NCBI GenBank assembly: GCA_032718565.1
Contig: JAVGVS010000003.1
Coordinates: 1,506,555 to 1,570,554 of the forward strand
From: Distichodus sexfasciatus
Lineage: Eukaryota; Chordata; Actinopteri; Characiformes; Distichodontidae
Length of the DNA stretch: 64,000 nucleotides
Direction of reading: 5' to 3'
Shown: one piece after another, positions 37,550 through 45,794 of the stretch
Layout: each line of letters opens with the position of its first letter
Position numbering within the stretch: position 1 is the first letter of the stretch
Notes under the pieces: generated by a model
What the model was told of the DNA's origin: nothing
Database searches by the model: none
The model's input: only the letters and a program-made list of their open reading frames with translations
Program-made: the position numbers and the translations under genes

Positions 37550-40500
37550 ACAGCGCTGGAGAGTGGGCTAACTTCAAAGTGATATTAAATAACCCCGGAT
37601 TCGATTTACTTCGCACGTCCTATTGGAAAAGTGCCATTTAATTACCTAGGCCTGTTCAATTAAAGAGACAGCGTCACCCCCCCCCACACACACACACACA
37701 CACAAACCCCCCACTCACAAAAAAAAGGTCGTCACATGATCACCCCGGTTCTGTCTGCAAAAATGATTTTCATGGCGCTTACGGCGTTAATATAATATAT
37801 AGCCCCAAATTTCACACACACAGTTGGCAATCAATAACCGAAGAATCTAAATAAATTGGGTTTTAAAAATTGATTTCAATTCAATTAGATTTTAACATGA
37901 TTTCAGTTCACACAATTCTGGGAACAATTCTATCATTTCATCAAGAACATGCAAGTCTGGAAGTCACAGCTACAGTATTTAGTATTATAGCCCACTATAA
38001 CTCTTATTATAATACACAAACATTGTCCTAATTGACTACTTGACGTAATATGCAACTAAATCAATACTCAACCTAATTGAAATCGGACTCTAATCAAATT
38101 GAGCCCTTGCGAGTCGGGTTTAATTAAAATGTGGAATTATGTGATGAAACCCGACCTCACGAAACAACAAACAAACTGTCTAAATAGGTTATAATGCTCC
38201 AAATTATATTAACTTTACAAGCAAGAAAGTTCAAGAAAATAAGCCCACAGTAAGACAAACAAACAAAAAAATGAAAGTAAAACAGTGGAACTGCATACTG
38301 AAATAAGCCAAATGAAAGTGGTATAGAGTTTTTAAAAAATGTTTAAAGCTTCTTACAGGTTTCTAAAGGTGAAATGTTAACTGTTGGTTAAACTGCAATG
38401 AATCAAACTCAGGCTGTTGAGTATTTTGGATTTATATTTATGTATTAAGTTTTAACTTCAGTATATTATTACAAGTTGCTTGTTGGTTTAATACCAACAC
38501 TGCCCAGTAAAGATGGCGAGAGTTTGAAGTTTTAGAGGTCCGACCCTACTGCCTATGGTATATTTTAATATTTATCACTGTTTGCACACATTTAACACCA
38601 CTTTATACTAAGTTTTGTATACATTTGAGTTTAGTTTTATACAACCTCAGAAATCCGCTGTCGGTTTTATGCAGTGCCACAGCCCTGCAGAAACGTAACT
38701 TAACTAAACTTCACTGCATTCTCTACTGCTGCAGATGAGTGAAATGACAATAAAACCAGGTGACTTGAAGACTACTCCAAATAAAACACATTTTGCTGGA
38801 CTAAAACACATTCATTCTAATAGCCAGGAACATTAGAACACATCACGAGTTATATAAGTCTAGGCCCCTACACACGTAGCCGGGTATTTATAAAAACATA
38901 TTTTTTCTCCTCCGTTTTCGAAAATAACGTGGTAAACATCAGCCCGTTTTCAAAAATATCTCCGTACACACGAATCTGGATAAATATGCCGTCAAGAGCT
39001 GCGTAGAACCATGTCAGCCAATCAGAATCCTGGGGGAAAAAAAAGAATGAATTACATCCGGTTACAATGACTTTAACATCCAGTCGCTTCGTAAACAATG
39101 GCGAATAGAGAGTGGACAGACAGGGAAGTCGAGTTACATTTAAACGTTAGCTTGAATAAGGGAGACGAGAATCGCTGCTCTGACAGTATCCATCTTCAGT
39201 ATTCAACGTAAACAAACGTCCATTTACATGTGGACGATAGACGCTTCAAAAAATATCTATTTTTATAAATAGATTATGTTTGGGGCCTACACCACCAAAA
39301 ATATTTCGATGGACATTTATGATCCGTGTATTCATCTGGTTTTTTTTTACATTAAAACCTAAAAACAAAAGCCCAAAAACAGCCAAAAACAAACAAACAA
39401 AAAAAACGAACTAACAGGTGATTTTCAGATTTCCCATTAAACCCAAATAAAAGAACAGAACTCTATTGTTCTATTTAGATTTTTCATTTTTGGATTTCCT
39501 TGATTGCACCACTGCTTTTTCAGTTTATGAGGCCAGGTGATGGTATAAAGTAGGCAGCGTTGACGAGTCAGAGTTTCAACGTCGGTGCGTCCAGGACAGG
39601 TCGTCCGTGGCAACGGCCTCACGGCAACGAGACGAGTATCATCTTGGTCCATCTCTCTCTCTCTCTCTCCCATTAGAGGAAATGGCCTGCGTTTTCGCTC
39701 GCACGGCTCCAATCAATCGGCTGAGTGTTTTCGCTTGGGCCGTATTAATATAAGTCAGGCAGGATATATAACTCCATTATTTACACTGCAAGGCCAATTT
39801 AATAATCCATTACAAAAATAAGACGGGCCCCTTTAAACCCCCTCCCTCCTCCGCTACCTCCTCCCCTCTCTCTCTCCCTCCCTCTCTCCCTCTCTCCCTC
39901 TCTCTCTCTCTCTCTGCCAGAGGGGACTGGCCTTCGCAATAATCCCCCTCCTTTTCTTTCTCTTTTTCTCTGTCTTTCTCTCTCTCTCTCGCTCTCAAAA
40001 GCCAATTTGGTTAATTAAATGTTTTGTTTGCGATGCGGCTCTCATTCATTTCGGACACGTCATTGGGAGAGGATCGGAGCCAGGGACTAGATCTCATTAG
40101 ATAAAACCCATCAGGACTAAAGGAAAATGGAGGAGACTCTAATTAAAGCTTTTAATTGTGTGGACTCACTGTCAGATGTTATTTTTCCCCCCCTTTCCTC
40201 CCTCCTCCTCCTTTCCCTCTCTTTCTCTCTCTCTCGTCCTTCTCTCTTATCTCTCCTCACATCACAAGCCTGTGTGAGCTCAACACTCATTACAAAGAGA
40301 AAGGTGCAGCCACTTTTCCCTCTCTCTCCCTCTCTCTCGTTGGGTTCTCTCGTTCCGCTCTTTTTAATTAGGGGCGTCGGCCGTGGACTCGATCCCTCCG
40401 GATCAGGTCGCTGTGGAAAGAGTGAAGACGTTTGCACTTGTTCGTCCTCTCAGGTTTGCTCAGACGGCGTCACTAACGGGACCAAACCGATCCAAAATGA

Positions 40501-43500
40501 ACCGCGATTAGAGCCAAGATAAACACTTGCTAATGAGTAGATAACGGCCAAAAACACACACTCACACACCCTCTTTCTAACAGCCTGGAAGATTAAAACG
40601 AATCACAAGCTAGGGCTGGGCAATTAATTGAAAATGAATCAAAACCAACTTTCAGAACCTCTAATCAATGTAACATTGCACAGGTTCACATACTATCCTG
40701 TTAAAAACATGTGTTGGCATGTGACTCCACTCTGTCCACCTCTGTGTGTTTCCTTCAATTATTTTTAAAATTGTTAAGCTATGCACTCTTTCATTAGAAG
40801 AAAATATTCCAACTTTAATATTTGATAACATTACAAACCTTGTCACTGAACTATGAGGACAAAAAACAAAAAAAATGGTTAAATAATCATAATCGAAGTA
40901 AAATTGTCAATGAATTGTAATATTGATCATATTGCACCAGCTCTACCACAACGCCAGCCAAGATAAACACTCACTAATGAGTAGATAACAGCCAAAATCA
41001 CACACACACTCTCTCTCTCTCCAACAGCCTGGAAGATTAGCAGACATCACAGGCGATATGTCGCTCTGCCCTTTTTAGACCTAAAAAGGAGTATTAAACT
41101 TCTCAGTGATGTTAAATGAATATTTAAGGAAAATATAAAAACAACAAACAAATATTAACAAATAGAAATATGATTTATCTACATACAATTCCCTTTCCCC
41201 AAAAATAGATATTTCTATGAACACTTAGAGTCTACAATCCATGTGTCTTTCATTCATTCCTTTTTCACACTAAAACCAAACCCAAAAAGTAGGTTTTCTC
41301 CATATTTATTTCCAAAAGCAACAGGAAAAAAAAATCAATGAGTCATTTTCCGATTTCCCATTTTACACTCAAATAAAACATGAGAAAAAATAGAAAACAC
41401 GCTCGTTTTACTGCTCATAAGAATGGATAGCTTTGTTTTGTTCCTTGGCAGTAAGTAGTTTACTCTTCAGCTGTGATGGGGGTTTTTTGGATTTGAATGT
41501 GAAAACCAAACGAATGAATTATTTACATTATTTACTCCTCCTTTAAAAACAAAAACTGGGCTGAACTTTTCCCGTCCGGCTGACCCTGGCAGGGGTCAAG
41601 CTGCTGACGGATTGGCGTGTCAAATCAGGCCGTTAACGTTAGGTGAGTGAGACTTCAGTCACCTGGCCTTTGCTCTGAGCATCAGACAGCCTGGTATAAA
41701 TATTTAAAGAGGCCCTTTCTGCTAATTAAACCGTCTCTTTCTGCTTCGCAAACACACACCGGACTGGAGGAGAAAAACCCCTCAAATTCCTGCAGACCAG
41801 AAGGCCGATGACACTCCTTCGTCCCGTAAAGAGTTTGGCTCTTCACTAGGTTTCTTGAGAGTTTATAAAACTTTCCAGGGCTCTATTTTAAAAGAAAATG
41901 TGAAAAAGGAAAACACAAACTCATACTCAATTTTGTTTTTTGGTTTTTTTCATATTGTTTGTTTTTGTTGGTTTTCCATCGGTTGTACTGCTAGGAAAAT
42001 ACAACAAGTCCTCAGTTATAAATATTATACTTATATTTAGATTTTAAAAAATGATTCCATACAGTTCCATATACAAATCTAGACCTCCCGCACCAAAGCA
42101 AAACCCAAATCAAAAGGAATGTTTTTATCATTTCCAATACGAAAATGAAAAAATTAATCCTTTTTCGATACAAAAACTTGGTGCTGGATAATATCACCTC
42201 AAACCAATATCATGATTAATTGAACACTGTACCTCAATTGCAATTAATGAACCATTATTTTGTTTTGTTTTTTTGTTTTCTTTTTTTCCCTCCTAGTTCA
42301 CTTACAAGGTTTGTACTGTGAGTATGTAACTATTAAGTCTGGGATATTTTTGTGATATTAGACACTCCGGACCGGAGGAGAAAACCCCTTCAATCCCCCG
42401 CAGAGGTGAAGGCGGGCAATGGCCACATTTTCGATTTTACATTCCATAACAAAAACATGTGGAGGTCGACACTCAAAAGAAAAATCCCTTTTGCCTCGAT
42501 TTGGCCTCCATCAACATGACATCATTTTTCTGCGCGGCCCCAAGGAGAACTCTTACTCTTCGAGTTTTAATGAGCGCTGACACGTGAAAATCCACACAAC
42601 GGAAAATCCGTCTAACTTTTTCCTGAGCCTCTCTCTCTGTCTTGCTTCCCCTTGTTGCTACATTCTCAAGCTTTATTTTTGAGCCGCCTCAAAGCTGACG
42701 TGCAAAACATTTGATATTGGCTCTAAAGTCCTGTAATATTTTTATTGTACTTTTTTGTGCATTTTTATATTTTGTTCTATATCGTACTCAGAATGCTGTC
42801 GATATGAAAGCAATGCCTAGTCCTCATCAATTCACACAAACTCCATGATGCATTGGGTTGAAGTACTACAATATTGAGACCTTATCACATTAGGGGTTGA
42901 CCGATTATCTGTTTGGGTGATTACTGATGTCGATATTTAACATTTATATGGTTATCAGTATCAGTCATTTCTAAACCAATGTGCTGATGAAACACTTTTA
43001 CTCTGAAGCAGCTGTCCCTCTCTGCCTGAAGTCATCAGCACATCTGAATTGTTAGGCATCACATGTTTGCTGGAAGGCACTGAAAGTCAAGTCATGTTGG
43101 GTTGCCTCCTTATGATTTGTTATGTTTCTTGACCATGGTTTAAGCCTAGTCTTGGACTAAGTTGCAGTATTAATTGAGATTTACCATTCAAACTCAAAGC
43201 TAGTCTAGGACTAGGCTTAATCCTCAACTGGGAAACTGACCTCATGAGTTTAGTCTAGCAACACTGAAACCTGAAAGCACTGAAAGTTTGGCATTGTGAC
43301 AAAAAACACATATTTCGGGGCTGCTGGTAGAGTTGGCCCCGCGATCGGAGGGTTGCGGGTTCAAGTCCTGGACCGGTAAAGGTACCACTGAAGTACTCAT
43401 GAGCAAGGTACCCTCCCCAAGCACTGCTCCCCGGGCGCTGCCAAAAAACCTGAACACTGCTTCCTCAGGATAGGTCAAATGCAGAGGTCACATTTTCGTT

Positions 43501-44468
43501 GTGGTGCACTGTGTGGTGTGCTGTGGTGTCACAATGGCATGTAATCATTCATCTAAAATATATATTAATTATATTAATATATAATTATATTAACAATATA
43601 ATTAATATAATTATACTAATTCAAAGTACAGTTATCTCTCTGATTAACAATAATCAGTATCATCTTTGAAAAAATCATATTGGTCTCCCCTTTAATCAAA
43701 AACACACTTGTGCTCATTGCGTCCTGAGTTGTTAGACATCAGGTGTTTAGTTTTTCAACACTCGACGCGGCAACACATTATGAAAAGTTCTCAGAATTGA
43801 ACACAGAGGTGTTTAAATTTGGAGTATTTGTCATTCTAAATGTTGAGACCATTTTTTGTGTGGAAAATACCAGTAACAATAGTAGTTAATAAATCGATAT
43901 TGGTATTGGCTCTGACCAAAATCATATCAGTCGAACCCTGGAAAACATAGCCAGATGTGGTCATTTCTGCTTAGAATCATAACAAAAATATATATATTTT
44001 TTGGCTATATAAGTAGTAATAATCGGTATCGGCCTAGACTAAGCCTTTATCGGTCGACCCCTTGAAAACATATCCAGACACACTCACACACCTGATGCAG
44101 TCGTTTCTGCAGAAAATCATGACACCGTTTCTTACTTTTTTGGTAATAATATCGATATCGGCCCTGGCAAAAACCGTATCGGTCGACCTGCTATAAAACC
44201 AGATACACACTCACACGTATACACACACACACCTGATATAGTCGTTTCTGCAGAGGATCATGCCGCTCTTGGTGTAGCAAGACGTGCCGATCTCGCCCAG
44301 CTGGGCCTGGCAGCACGAGCACTTGAGACAGCGGCTGTGCCAGTAGCTGTCCATGGCATAGAGCAGGAACCGGTCGGCGATTTTTCCCCCACAGCCGGCG
44401 CAGCGCTTCCATGACATCGAGCCCGAGCCCACGGCTGCGGCCTGCCCACTGCCTCCAGGGTTCACCAT
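21725..44468 (-). CDS. lmo4: LIM domain only protein 4 (spliced, 4 coding exons)
   Basis: The CDS joins 44468-44233, 31942-31846, 30966-30811 and 21733-21725 on the minus strand. The product is 165 residues, from MVNPGGSGQA to LLPDQKVC. It is a nuclear LIM-only cofactor with no DNA-binding domain; family members bridge LDB1 and other partners in transcription complexes. LIM1 ligands are C23, C26, H44, C47, C50, C53, C73 and D76. LIM2 ligands are C87, C90, H109, C112, C115, C118, C137 and D140. All are present and correctly spaced. The intron phases fit: R79 is split AG/G between exons 2 and 3, and exons 3 and 4 end on whole codons. The short N-terminal tail (GGSGQAAAVGSGS) and the C-terminal NGHLSSLQTNPLLPDQKVC identify LMO4 rather than LMO1-3. 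Whether this is the fish a or b paralogue is not resolved. Length equals human LMO4 and no disabling change is visible. Confidence 0.95.
22148..22322 (+). repeat. tRNA-derived SINE, family A
   Basis: B-box-like 'agttcaagttcc', then 'ggtaccactgaggtactcat', 'ccaagcactgctcccgggtg' and tail 'cacaatgacaatcactcact'. The 5' head is degenerate. Confidence 0.8.
22369..22938. mobile_element. palindromic MITE (~570 bp)
   Basis: Outer ends CCTTATAAAGGGTT and, inverted, CCTTATAAAGGGTA. The arms remain similar for ~135 bp, including AAGCAGTGATAAACAAGTTA and CACTATTTGGC. The centre is non-coding. Lies in lmo4 intron 4. Confidence 0.8.
22939..23425. other. intron 4 segment, no exon
   Basis: 23100-23400 is repeat-poor and GC-richer, possibly conserved. 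No splice-bounded coding segment seen. Confidence 0.3.
23672..23953. repeat. compound (ATCT)/(GTTCTATC) microsatellite
   Basis: A 280-bp mix of ATCT and CGTTCTAT units in irregular order. Reading frames such as LSIYLSFYRSF are repeat translations. Flanked by two copies of an ~85-bp segment (23426-23511 and 23971-24050). Confidence 0.95.
24060..24500. promoter_or_regulatory. candidate intronic enhancer
   Basis: Repeat-free, with GGCTAATTAAGG, CCAATTATGCGG and AACAATG motifs. Composition resembles vertebrate CNEs. Confidence 0.4.
24738..24945 (+). repeat. tRNA-derived SINE, family A
   Basis: 'taacagttaaggagttggcc' head, B-box-like 'agttcaagatcc', body 'ccaagcactgcttcccagg' and tail. Confidence 0.8.
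25067..25190 (+). repeat. tRNA-derived SINE, family B
   Basis: Head 'aggtctagcggtaaggacac' with a good B box 'gggttcgaatctt' near 25115. The 3' portion is short and degraded. Confidence 0.75.
25300..25720. promoter_or_regulatory. candidate intronic enhancer
   Basis: Repeat-poor, with CTATAATTAAAGC, GCATTAATAATTCAG, AACAATG and AATTAAGCTTGATAATG motifs. Ends at a (CT)n run near 25745. Confidence 0.4.
25745..26140. repeat. CT-rich tract and (CA)n
   Basis: Pyrimidine-rich low-complexity DNA from 25745 to ~26060, then a (CA) run at 26106-26138. Accounts for the long Ser/Leu-rich ORFs. Confidence 0.85.
26268..26887. mobile_element. hAT-like MITE (GGGGTGTG ends)
   Basis: Left GGGGTGTGGCGAGACAGC and inverted right GGGGTGTGACAAGATCAC. 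Subterminal 'cgagacgagaagatacac' is characteristic of a common fish family. AGTTAC occurs just outside both ends. The 120-residue ORF within is incidental. Confidence 0.65.
27113..27450. repeat. two tandem copies of a GTCCCC-type repeat
   Basis: Two ~165-bp units share 'gattttaaa(a)ggga', 'ttcagcttga/tttagcttga', 'gtccccac' and 'gtgcagtcagg/gtgcaatcagg', diverged by roughly a quarter. Related to 720-1075. Confidence 0.75.
27450..28149. promoter_or_regulatory. intron 4 segment with candidate conserved element 27480-27920
   Basis: 27480-27920 is repeat-free with mixed motifs (GCCATTATTTTCAG, CAATCAATGTCATC-like). The rest is AT-rich. Confidence 0.35.
28150..28360 (-). repeat. tRNA-derived SINE, family A
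   Basis: Minus strand: 'gttgtaacggttagggagct' head, 'ggttcaagttcc' B box, body and CAAATAATCACTTAC-like tail. Confidence 0.8.
28361..29160. other. intron 4 AT-rich segment
   Basis: No exon. 28960-29160 resembles the 3' end of a fish non-LTR element ('caaatttgaaacttgaat'); weak. Confidence 0.3.
29160..29600. promoter_or_regulatory. candidate intronic enhancer
   Basis: Repeat-free after a short CT run, with GACATTAATTGTGACAAATT, CGATCGAGTTAAAG-like blocks and CpG-rich 29430-29540. Confidence 0.4.
29903..30115 (+). repeat. tRNA-derived SINE, family A
   Basis: 'ggcgtaacggtaagggagtt' head, 'ggttctaatccc' B box, 'gtaccactgaggtactcatg' body, and 'cacaatgacaatcactcact' tail. Confidence 0.85.
30345..30462 (+). 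repeat. tRNA-derived SINE, family A, 3'-truncated
   Basis: Well-kept head 'gtagcgtaacggttagggag' and B box 'agttcaagtctc', then 'actgaggtactcatgagtaa'. It stops before the body found in other copies. Confidence 0.8.
30775..30803. repeat. (GT)n next to lmo4 exon 4 donor
   Basis: A (GT) run eight bases past the donor GTGAGC; on the gene strand it is (CA)n. Confidence 0.95.
30811..30966 (-). CDS. lmo4: lmo4 exon 4 (second half of LIM2 and C-terminal tail)
   Basis: The exon is 156 nt, exactly 52 codons, with acceptor CCCTGCAG|TGTTTC at 30967/30966 and donor CAGAAG|GTGAGC at 30811/30810. It encodes residues 112-163 with LIM2 ligands C112, C115, C118, C137 and D140 and the LMO4-specific tail. Reading through the donor would add V-S-I and then a Thr-His run from the (CA)n repeat, so splicing to exon 5 is needed for the normal C-terminus. 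Confidence 0.95.
30967..31845 (-). other. lmo4: lmo4 intron 3
   Basis: 879-bp GT-AG intron splitting LIM2 between residues 111 and 112. It contains a SINE B copy at 31028-31212; the rest is AT-rich with no other recognisable element. Confidence 0.85.
31028..31212 (-). repeat. tRNA-derived SINE, family B
   Basis: Minus strand: 'tgggctagtggttaggatac' head, B-box region near 31165, 'gtgcctgagtaagactctt', and 'gcatttgctaaatgccgtaa' tail. Confidence 0.8.
31213..33119. other. introns 3 and 2 AT-rich DNA around exon 3
   Basis: Apart from exon 3 no gene or clear repeat is seen. 32860-32900 carries a 'catatcgcccagccct' MITE end. Confidence 0.35.
31846..31942 (-). CDS. lmo4: lmo4 exon 3 (first half of LIM2)
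   Basis: The exon is 97 nt, with acceptor CTTGGCAG|GTTATTTGG at 31943/31942 and donor CTCAAG|GTGAGCG at 31846/31845. It completes R79 and encodes LFGNSGACSACGQ to VYHLK (residues 80-111), with LIM2 ligands C87, C90 and H109. A (GT) run precedes the acceptor on the gene strand. The sequence matches vertebrate LMO4 at nearly every residue. Confidence 0.95.
33120..34070. promoter_or_regulatory. candidate intronic enhancers around low-complexity tracts
   Basis: 33120-33470 and 33580-33720 are repeat-free with GATATATAATGTGCATGG and GAATGAAATTTCGATT-like motifs. (CT)n lies at 33477-33520 and (GA)n at 33763-33870; 33890-34070 is again repeat-free. Confidence 0.4.
34102..34712. mobile_element. hAT-like MITE (GGGGTGTAACGATAC end)
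   Basis: Left GGGGTGTAACGATACATCG. The right end is degenerate ('gatttctaccccagcccc'). The interior shares 'tgaatcgatt/gaactgat' blocks with elements at 7.2 and 35.0 kb. Confidence 0.5.
34740..35000. promoter_or_regulatory. candidate intronic enhancer
   Basis: Repeat-free, with AAAGCTAATTACTTTTG and CCAATCGATGC motifs. Confidence 0.35.
35037..35580. mobile_element. hAT-like MITE, same family as 34.1 kb
   Basis: Left 'gggttataaatcatgatac', right 'atgattatcgttacacccct'. Inverted-repeat character is recognisable through 'aatattaaatcgattcaa' versus 'ttgaatcgatttaat'. Confidence 0.6.
35640..36110. promoter_or_regulatory. candidate intronic enhancer
   Basis: Repeat-poor, with GGGTTAATTATTTG, CTCAATTAAGTTGC, ACTATAATTAAGGC and TCTTTAATTGCG: four TTAATT/AATTAA-type sites within 250 bp. 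Confidence 0.45.
36200..36855. mobile_element. hAT-like MITE (CTGGGCGATAT end)
   Basis: Left 'tactgggcgatatgacctc', right 'gcaattaattgcccagccc'. Interior AT-rich, no ORF of note. Confidence 0.6.
36900..37650. promoter_or_regulatory. candidate intronic enhancer
   Basis: Repeat-poor apart from a GA-rich patch (37200-37315) and (GT)n (37517-37543). Contains TCGAATTAATTCTG and CCATTTAATTAATT motifs. Confidence 0.4.
37690..39429. other. intron 2 AT-rich DNA, no exon
   Basis: (CA)n near 37690. 38490-38770 and 38860-39100 have decayed dispersed-repeat character. No coding or RNA feature recognised. Confidence 0.35.
39430..40510. promoter_or_regulatory. candidate intronic enhancer cluster with CT tracts
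   Basis: Repeat-free blocks (39560-39840, 40000-40180, 40340-40510) separated by (CT)n at 39652-39670, 39840-39990 and 40200-40350. Motifs include GGCCAATTTAATAATCC and GGTTAATTAAATG. Confidence 0.4.
40512..41054. repeat. 99-bp direct duplication flanking a 345-bp insert
   Basis: Copies at 40512-40610 and 40956-41054 share 'agccaagataaacact', 'ctaatgagtagataac' and 'cagcctggaagatta'. Between them is an AT-rich element starting 'tagggctgggcaattaattg' and ending 'attgcaccagctctacc', whose ends are roughly inverted. Confidence 0.8.
41055..42891. other. intron 2, no exon; possible conserved blocks
   Basis: 41560-41760 and 42360-42720 are less AT-rich and repeat-free. 42185-42260 is a fragment of the 36.2-kb MITE family. 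The rest is plain AT-rich. Confidence 0.3.
43317..43555 (+). repeat. tRNA-derived SINE, family A (nested in MITE)
   Basis: Has a B-box-like GGGTTCAAGTCC near 43358, then the family body ('ggtaccactgaagtactcatg', 'ccaagcactgctccccgggc') and a tail ending in a CACAATG motif. Its position inside the 42.9-kb MITE shows it inserted later. Confidence 0.8.
43952..43984 (-). pseudogene. third, more decayed copy of lmo4 exon 2 3' end
   Basis: Aligned to the exon-2 frame it reads V-M-I-L-S-R-N-D-H-I-W, 140 bp downstream of the previous copy. About 18 bp that would hold the donor is missing relative to the middle copy, so no GT donor remains. It is followed by the shared segment GAAAACATAGCCAGA-like on the plus strand and a MITE end, as in the other copy. 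Confidence 0.7.
44092..44132 (-). pseudogene. decayed tandem copy of lmo4 exon 2 3' end with intact donor
   Basis: On the gene strand this reads, in the exon-2 frame, V-M-I-F-C-R-N-D-C-I-R against the true G-M-I-L-C-R-N-D-Y-I-R. It is followed by GCATCAG|GTGTGTGAG, almost the authentic donor. It sits 141 bp downstream of the real exon end and is preceded by a second copy of the neighbouring MITE end. There is no acceptor of its own, and reading from exon 2 into it meets a stop after six codons, so it is not a functional exon. Confidence 0.8.
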
Positions 44469-44476
44469 CGTGCCCT
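44233..44476 (-). CDS. lmo4: lmo4 exon 2 (start codon and LIM1)
   Basis: The acceptor is ATTACAG|AGGGCACG at 44477/44476 and the ATG is at 44468-44466. An upstream in-frame ATG at 44501 lies inside the intron and is not used. The exon encodes residues 1-78 plus two bases of R79, covering all eight LIM1 ligands. The donor is ATCAG|GTGTGTGT at 44233/44232, followed at once by a (GT) run. Reading through the donor adds CVCVYV and then a stop. Two decayed copies of the exon's last ~40 bases lie immediately downstream in intron 2. Confidence 0.95.
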
Positions 44477-45429
44477 CTGTAATCCAAAACAACACACACA
44501 CACAAAAACACTGTTAACACTCATCACACCACTTTCCTTTTAATTCACCCACATCGAGGGTGACTATTAAGAGCTGGGTCAAGTTACAGCAGTGCTTCCC
44601 AAATCTTATTATTTTCTGCAGTTTACCCTGTCAACACTGAAGTCTGAAAGCATTGTGGGTTTGGCATTCACACAGTAGCACGTTTTTGGGTTAAGAACTT
44701 CGGAAAAAGTTCTCAGAATAAAACAAAGGCTCAAATGCATTTACATTAAGTCACTAAGGCAATTGGACTTCTTAAGTGCTTATGTTTGATTCAAGCTCTT
44801 GAGAAATTCAATTTTGTGCTCCAGAGCAAGACTTAATTTCTTTAGAAATTCTTTCTTCTGACACAGAAGCCGGGAGCTTCTTTTGCGTTAAGAACATGAT
44901 GAAAAGTTCTCAGAATTAAACATATACTAAAGACTTTTAAATGAAGCTTTCTGCTGTATTATTATTCTAAACATTGACGGCAACTTTCATTTTTACAGCA
45001 CAACATGAATTGGTTCAAAATATCAGCTAACGGTCTCCTTTGACTAGTAATAATGGGTTTTGTTATATCAGTAACGGTAATTACCATTGTGCCCGTGGCG
45101 ACCATGTTATGTTTGCGGAAATCACTTTCCCTTCATCAACATCGAGGGTGTAAATGAAGAGCCGGGTGAAGTTACACCAGTGCTTCACTGTGTCTACATC
45201 CCAAAAACTAGCCGGACGCAGCCTAAATAAACCAGGCATAAGTCAGATAAACATCTGGGCTGGATGACTGGCAGAAGTTCTGAATAAACCTGATTTTGTT
45301 ATTAATTTAGATTAAAATATATATGCATTAGTTGCCAGATTATTTGTGTTATTATTTGTGTGACCTCCCTGAGAGAGGTCAAATCGGGGTTGCAGCAGTG
45401 AGACGGTCACTCTTAGTCCAGTTTCAATT

Positions 45430-45556
45430 TACATTTAAGGGATTTAGCAGACACTCTTAGGGTCTCAGGGACCCAGCGATGGTAGTACTGGAGGTAGGAT
45501 TCCAACTCACGACCTCTTGGTCCAGAGGCGAGTATCCTAACCACTAGACCACCATA
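45430..45556 (-). repeat. tRNA-derived SINE, family B
   Basis: Minus strand: 'tggtggtctagtggttagga' head, 'gagttggaatcct' B-box region, then 'gggtccctgagaccctaaga' and the 'gtctgctaaatcccttaaat' tail. Confidence 0.85.
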
Positions 45557-45794
45557 ACGTCACCCCAAAGTCATTCATTTGCCTTGCCATGCCCTTCGTA
45601 GAGAAATACAAAGAAAAAAAAACTTTTACATCAACTAGCGGACTTGAAATTGAAAATTTCAGTTTTGCCATTCTATAACCAAATCATTGAAGAAGCGACA
45701 CATTTTGGGGGTAAAAAGTTTTGATATCTTTATGCCCAATATCATTTGGAACCTATGACGATTTTCAACCATAAAGCCTGTCCGTATCTTAACG

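Larger units (their letters stand above)
42892..44190. mobile_element. hAT-like MITE with tandemly repeated right end
   Basis: The left end AGGGGTTGACCGATTATC at 42892 is matched by inverted ends GTCGAACCCT (to 43939), GGTCGACCCCT (to 44062) and GGTCGACC (to about 44188). The internal 'cgatatcggc' motifs are typical of fish hAT-derived non-autonomous elements. A SINE is nested at 43317-43555. The two extra right ends belong to the ~140-bp tandem triplication that also carries the end of lmo4 exon 2. No transposase ORF is present. Confidence 0.6.
31943..44232 (-). other. lmo4: lmo4 intron 2
   Basis: 12.3-kb GT-AG intron. Contents by position: AT-rich unique DNA (31.95-33.1 kb), candidate enhancers (33.1-34.1, 34.74-35.0, 35.64-36.1, 36.9-37.65 and 39.43-40.5 kb), MITE-type elements (34.1-34.7, 35.04-35.58, 36.2-36.86 and 42.9-44.2 kb), a 99-bp duplication around an insert (40.5-41.05 kb), and AT-rich DNA with no recognisable feature (37.8-39.4 and 41.06-42.9 kb). 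Confidence 0.7.

Noticed and set aside
44191..44520. Alternative reading frames of 109 and 63 residues over lmo4 exon 2
   Set aside because: They are out-of-frame shadows; the correct frame matches LMO4 LIM1 at every ligand and has both splice sites.
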